Positions 5,138 through 6,698 of a stretch of 6,698 nucleotides of DNA are shown here, piece after piece (the first letter of the stretch is position 1; every line of letters begins with the position of its first letter). This stretch comes from JAGOEF01 sp964511665 (GTDB lineage Bacteria; Bacteroidota; Bacteroidia; Bacteroidales; ML635J-15): contig CAZEHA010000089.1 in the NCBI GenBank assembly GCA_964511665.1, positions 1 to 6,698 of the forward strand, in the 5' to 3' direction. The notes beneath the pieces are model-generated. The model made no database searches and was not told where the DNA came from. It worked only from the letters and a program-made list of their open reading frames with translations. Both the position numbers and the translations under genes were made by a program.

Positions 5138-6562
5138 CTAATTTTCTGCAGTGTTTTGAAGTATCCAATCAACAATATCTTGCAACACATCGGTGGCCAT
5201 AGTCTCTTCAATAAGAGCATACTCCATTACATTCCCCGTTTTTGCGTTCTGAAACACGTGGTTTTTGTCGTCGTAAACCCTGATGTCGAAATTTCCTTTG
5301 TTGTATTTTGCCAATATTCCTTCCATAGCATTCGAGTTTTCGATTGCCAGCACCTGCACATCTTTTTCGCCAAACAGAGCCAGCACCGGGCAATCGACAT
5401 CTTTCAGGTAGGTTTCGGGTTCGAAAACCAGAAAGCTGCGAAACCAATCGGAATTGAGAGCCATAATGCCTATTTCGGCGGCTTGCTTGGTGTAGCCATA
5501 AAGCATGTGTTTGTCGGCAGGTGCTTTTTTTGCTCTTTTGTTGAGGTATTTGCGTATTTCGGCGGCAGCTTTGTCTTTATCGGAATGCTTTTTTAGAATA
5601 CTGTAGGTTTTTCTTGCATCGGTCAGCAATATCTTAATGTCGCTGTCGCTATACCCATTGTTTCTGTAAATTTTCTCGGTTTGCGTAAGCAATACTTTTT
5701 CTCCGGAAATTCCGGGGCCGGCCAGCAGCACAATAAAAGCAATGCTTTTGTCGGAAGCTGCAATAATGGGGGCAATCATACCGCCTTCGCTGTGCCCGAT
5801 AATGCCAATGGCATTGCTGTTGATGTTTGGTTGTTGCCTCAGGTAGTTTACAGCTGCTTCGGCGTCGGTGGCAAAATCGAAACTGGTGGCAGCCGCAAAA
5901 TCGCCTTTCGACTGAGCCACGCCTCTGTCGTCGTAGCGCAGCACGGCTATGCCACGGCTTGTGAGGTAGTCGGCAATTACCAAAAATGGCTTATGCCCGA
6001 ATATTTCTTCGTTACGGTCTTGTGGCCCCGTGCCCGAGATAAGTACTACTGCAGGGAATGGCCCTTCGCCCTTAGGATAGGTAATGGTTCCGGCAAGGCG
6101 GATGCCCGCTTTGGTGTTGTCGAAGAAAATATCTTCGCTCGTGTAATCGAATGGGGGCTTAGGCTCCTGTGGGCGCTTTAAGCTAAACAATTCTTCGGTG
6201 CGTTCAAATTGCATGGGTATGGTGAACACTGCCTGGGTAAAAACCGCATCGAACTTGTTGCCGTCGTCGCTCAGTTTACCGGCAATTTTTGCACTCATGC
6301 TTTTTACTTCAATATAGACTGAATCGCCCCGGGTTGTAAGTTTTGTAATGGGAATGTTGTTGGCTCCCTGCAGCGGACTGTGAAGCATGCCGGTGAGGTT
6401 TCCTTCGCTGTCGGCAGCTATGTCGAGGGTAATAATGAGTTCGCTGCTCATGAATTCGAGCATGCCGTACCAATAGCCCGAAATCGATGAACTGTTTTGC
6501 GAAAAAACACTGTGAGTCAGCAGAATTGCCAGAAACGGAAATAATAGTTGCTTCTTTATCAT
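5138..6562 (-). CDS. Exported alpha/beta hydrolase (serine esterase/S33-type)
   Basis: A 474-aa protein with a signal peptide (residues 1-22: MIKK, a hydrophobic core, then SVFSQ), so it is probably exported to the periplasm or beyond. Residues about 25-125 form a beta-rich domain starting SGYWYGMLEF, with PLQGANNIPI near 63-72; this extra domain often precedes such hydrolases in Bacteroidota. The alpha/beta hydrolase fold follows: LISGTGPQDRN (174-184, oxyanion region), RYDDRG (209-214), nucleophile elbow GHSEGG with Ser258, a helical lid about 290-375, FGEKD with Asp401, and KNHVFQ with His435, so the triad is complete. Members of this group are annotated as esterases, dienelactone-hydrolase-like or proline-peptidase-like enzymes; the substrate is unknown. 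It converges on the glycosyltransferase and has its own promoter. The first ATG fits a normal signal peptide and the promoter spacing. Confidence 0.9.
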   Translation of the reverse strand: MIKKQLLFPFLAILLTHSVFSQNSSSISGYWYGMLEFMSSELIITLDIAADSEGNLTGMLHSPLQGANNIPITKLTTRGDSVYIEVKSMSAKIAGKLSDDGNKFDAVFTQAVFTIPMQFERTEELFSLKRPQEPKPPFDYTSEDIFFDNTKAGIRLAGTITYPKGEGPFPAVVLISGTGPQDRNEEIFGHKPFLVIADYLTSRGIAVLRYDDRGVAQSKGDFAAATSFDFATDAEAAVNYLRQQPNINSNAIGIIGHSEGGMIAPIIAASDKSIAFIVLLAGPGISGEKVLLTQTEKIYRNNGYSDSDIKILLTDARKTYSILKKHSDKDKAAAEIRKYLNKRAKKAPADKHMLYGYTKQAAEIGIMALNSDWFRSFLVFEPETYLKDVDCPVLALFGEKDVQVLAIENSNAMEGILAKYNKGNFDIRVYDDKNHVFQNAKTGNVMEYALIEETMATDVLQDIVDWILQNTAEN

Positions 6563-6593
6563 AAATTTATTAATTATGGTAATGTTTATAAGG

Positions 6594-6625
6594 CGAAATT
6601 AATTATTTGCCGGTAAATTTGCAAA
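6594..6625 (-). promoter_or_regulatory. Promoter of the hydrolase gene
   Basis: On the minus strand TTTG (6625-6622) is followed after 20 bp by TAATTTCG (6601-6594), one base off the Bacteroidota -7 consensus TAnnTTTG. Transcription would start near 6587, giving an AT-rich leader of about 25 nt before the ATG at 6562. A run of eight T bases includes the -33 site. Confidence 0.6.
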
Positions 6626-6650
6626 AAAAACAAATAAGAAAACTCAATCG

Positions 6651-6675
6651 TAAATTCAACAAGCAAATGCGACAG
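6651..6675 (-). repeat. Right arm of the 25-bp inverted repeat (partner 28-52)
   Basis: Read on the minus strand it begins ctgtcgcattt and ends ttgaattta, the same as 28-52 except at three central positions. It lies about 25-50 bp upstream of the hydrolase promoter, so it could also be a regulatory site that recurs in front of several genes. Confidence 0.6.
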
Positions 6676-6698
6676 ATTTAAAGAAAACATCTTTAGGT

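Noticed and set aside
5681..6181. Plus-strand frame of 166 codons opposite the hydrolase gene
   Set aside because: Antisense shadow. The minus-strand frame has a signal peptide and a complete catalytic triad.

Overview
The window looks like chromosomal DNA of a Bacteroidota bacterium, possibly a marine or anaerobic Bacteroidales/Marinilabiliales-type lineage (inference). Three things support this: gene starts lack strong Shine-Dalgarno sequences, promoter-like sequences fit the Bacteroidota TTTG / TAnnTTTG consensus, and the proteins (OmpH/Skp-like anchored protein, single-chain ADP-forming acyl-CoA synthetase, exported S33-type hydrolase with an N-terminal beta domain) are typical of that phylum. 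No taxonomic marker gene is present.

Layout. Positions 1-961 hold no credible gene. They contain a pair of 38-bp direct repeats (173-210, 216-253) and a mosaic array of about 670 bp (281-953) made from a repeated 154-bp unit and its truncated or rearranged relatives. The array ends 8 bp from the stop codon of the first gene. Positions 962-3022 (minus strand) encode an ADP-forming acetate/acyl-CoA synthetase with alpha and beta halves fused. A 136-bp divergent intergenic region carries recognisable promoters in both directions. Positions 3159-3785 and 3790-5046 (plus strand) form a tight two-gene operon: a membrane-anchored OmpH/Skp-family protein, then a soluble family-2 glycosyltransferase. 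A short convergent gap follows, then 5138-6562 (minus strand) encodes a secreted alpha/beta hydrolase with its own good promoter.

The genes do not form one obvious pathway. The synthetase is cytosolic energy metabolism (acyl-CoA + ADP + Pi to acid + ATP + CoA, reversible). The OmpH/glycosyltransferase pair points to the cell envelope, and the hydrolase is predicted to act outside the cytoplasmic membrane.

The most unusual part is the repeat array. Constant segments flank a slot that holds a different hairpin in different copies, two copies are identical over 146 bp except for one base, and one copy is interrupted by a 71-bp segment that is itself a hairpin plus a diverged version of the array's own tail module. 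In addition, a 25-bp sequence near the left edge recurs inverted (22 of 25 matches) near the right edge.
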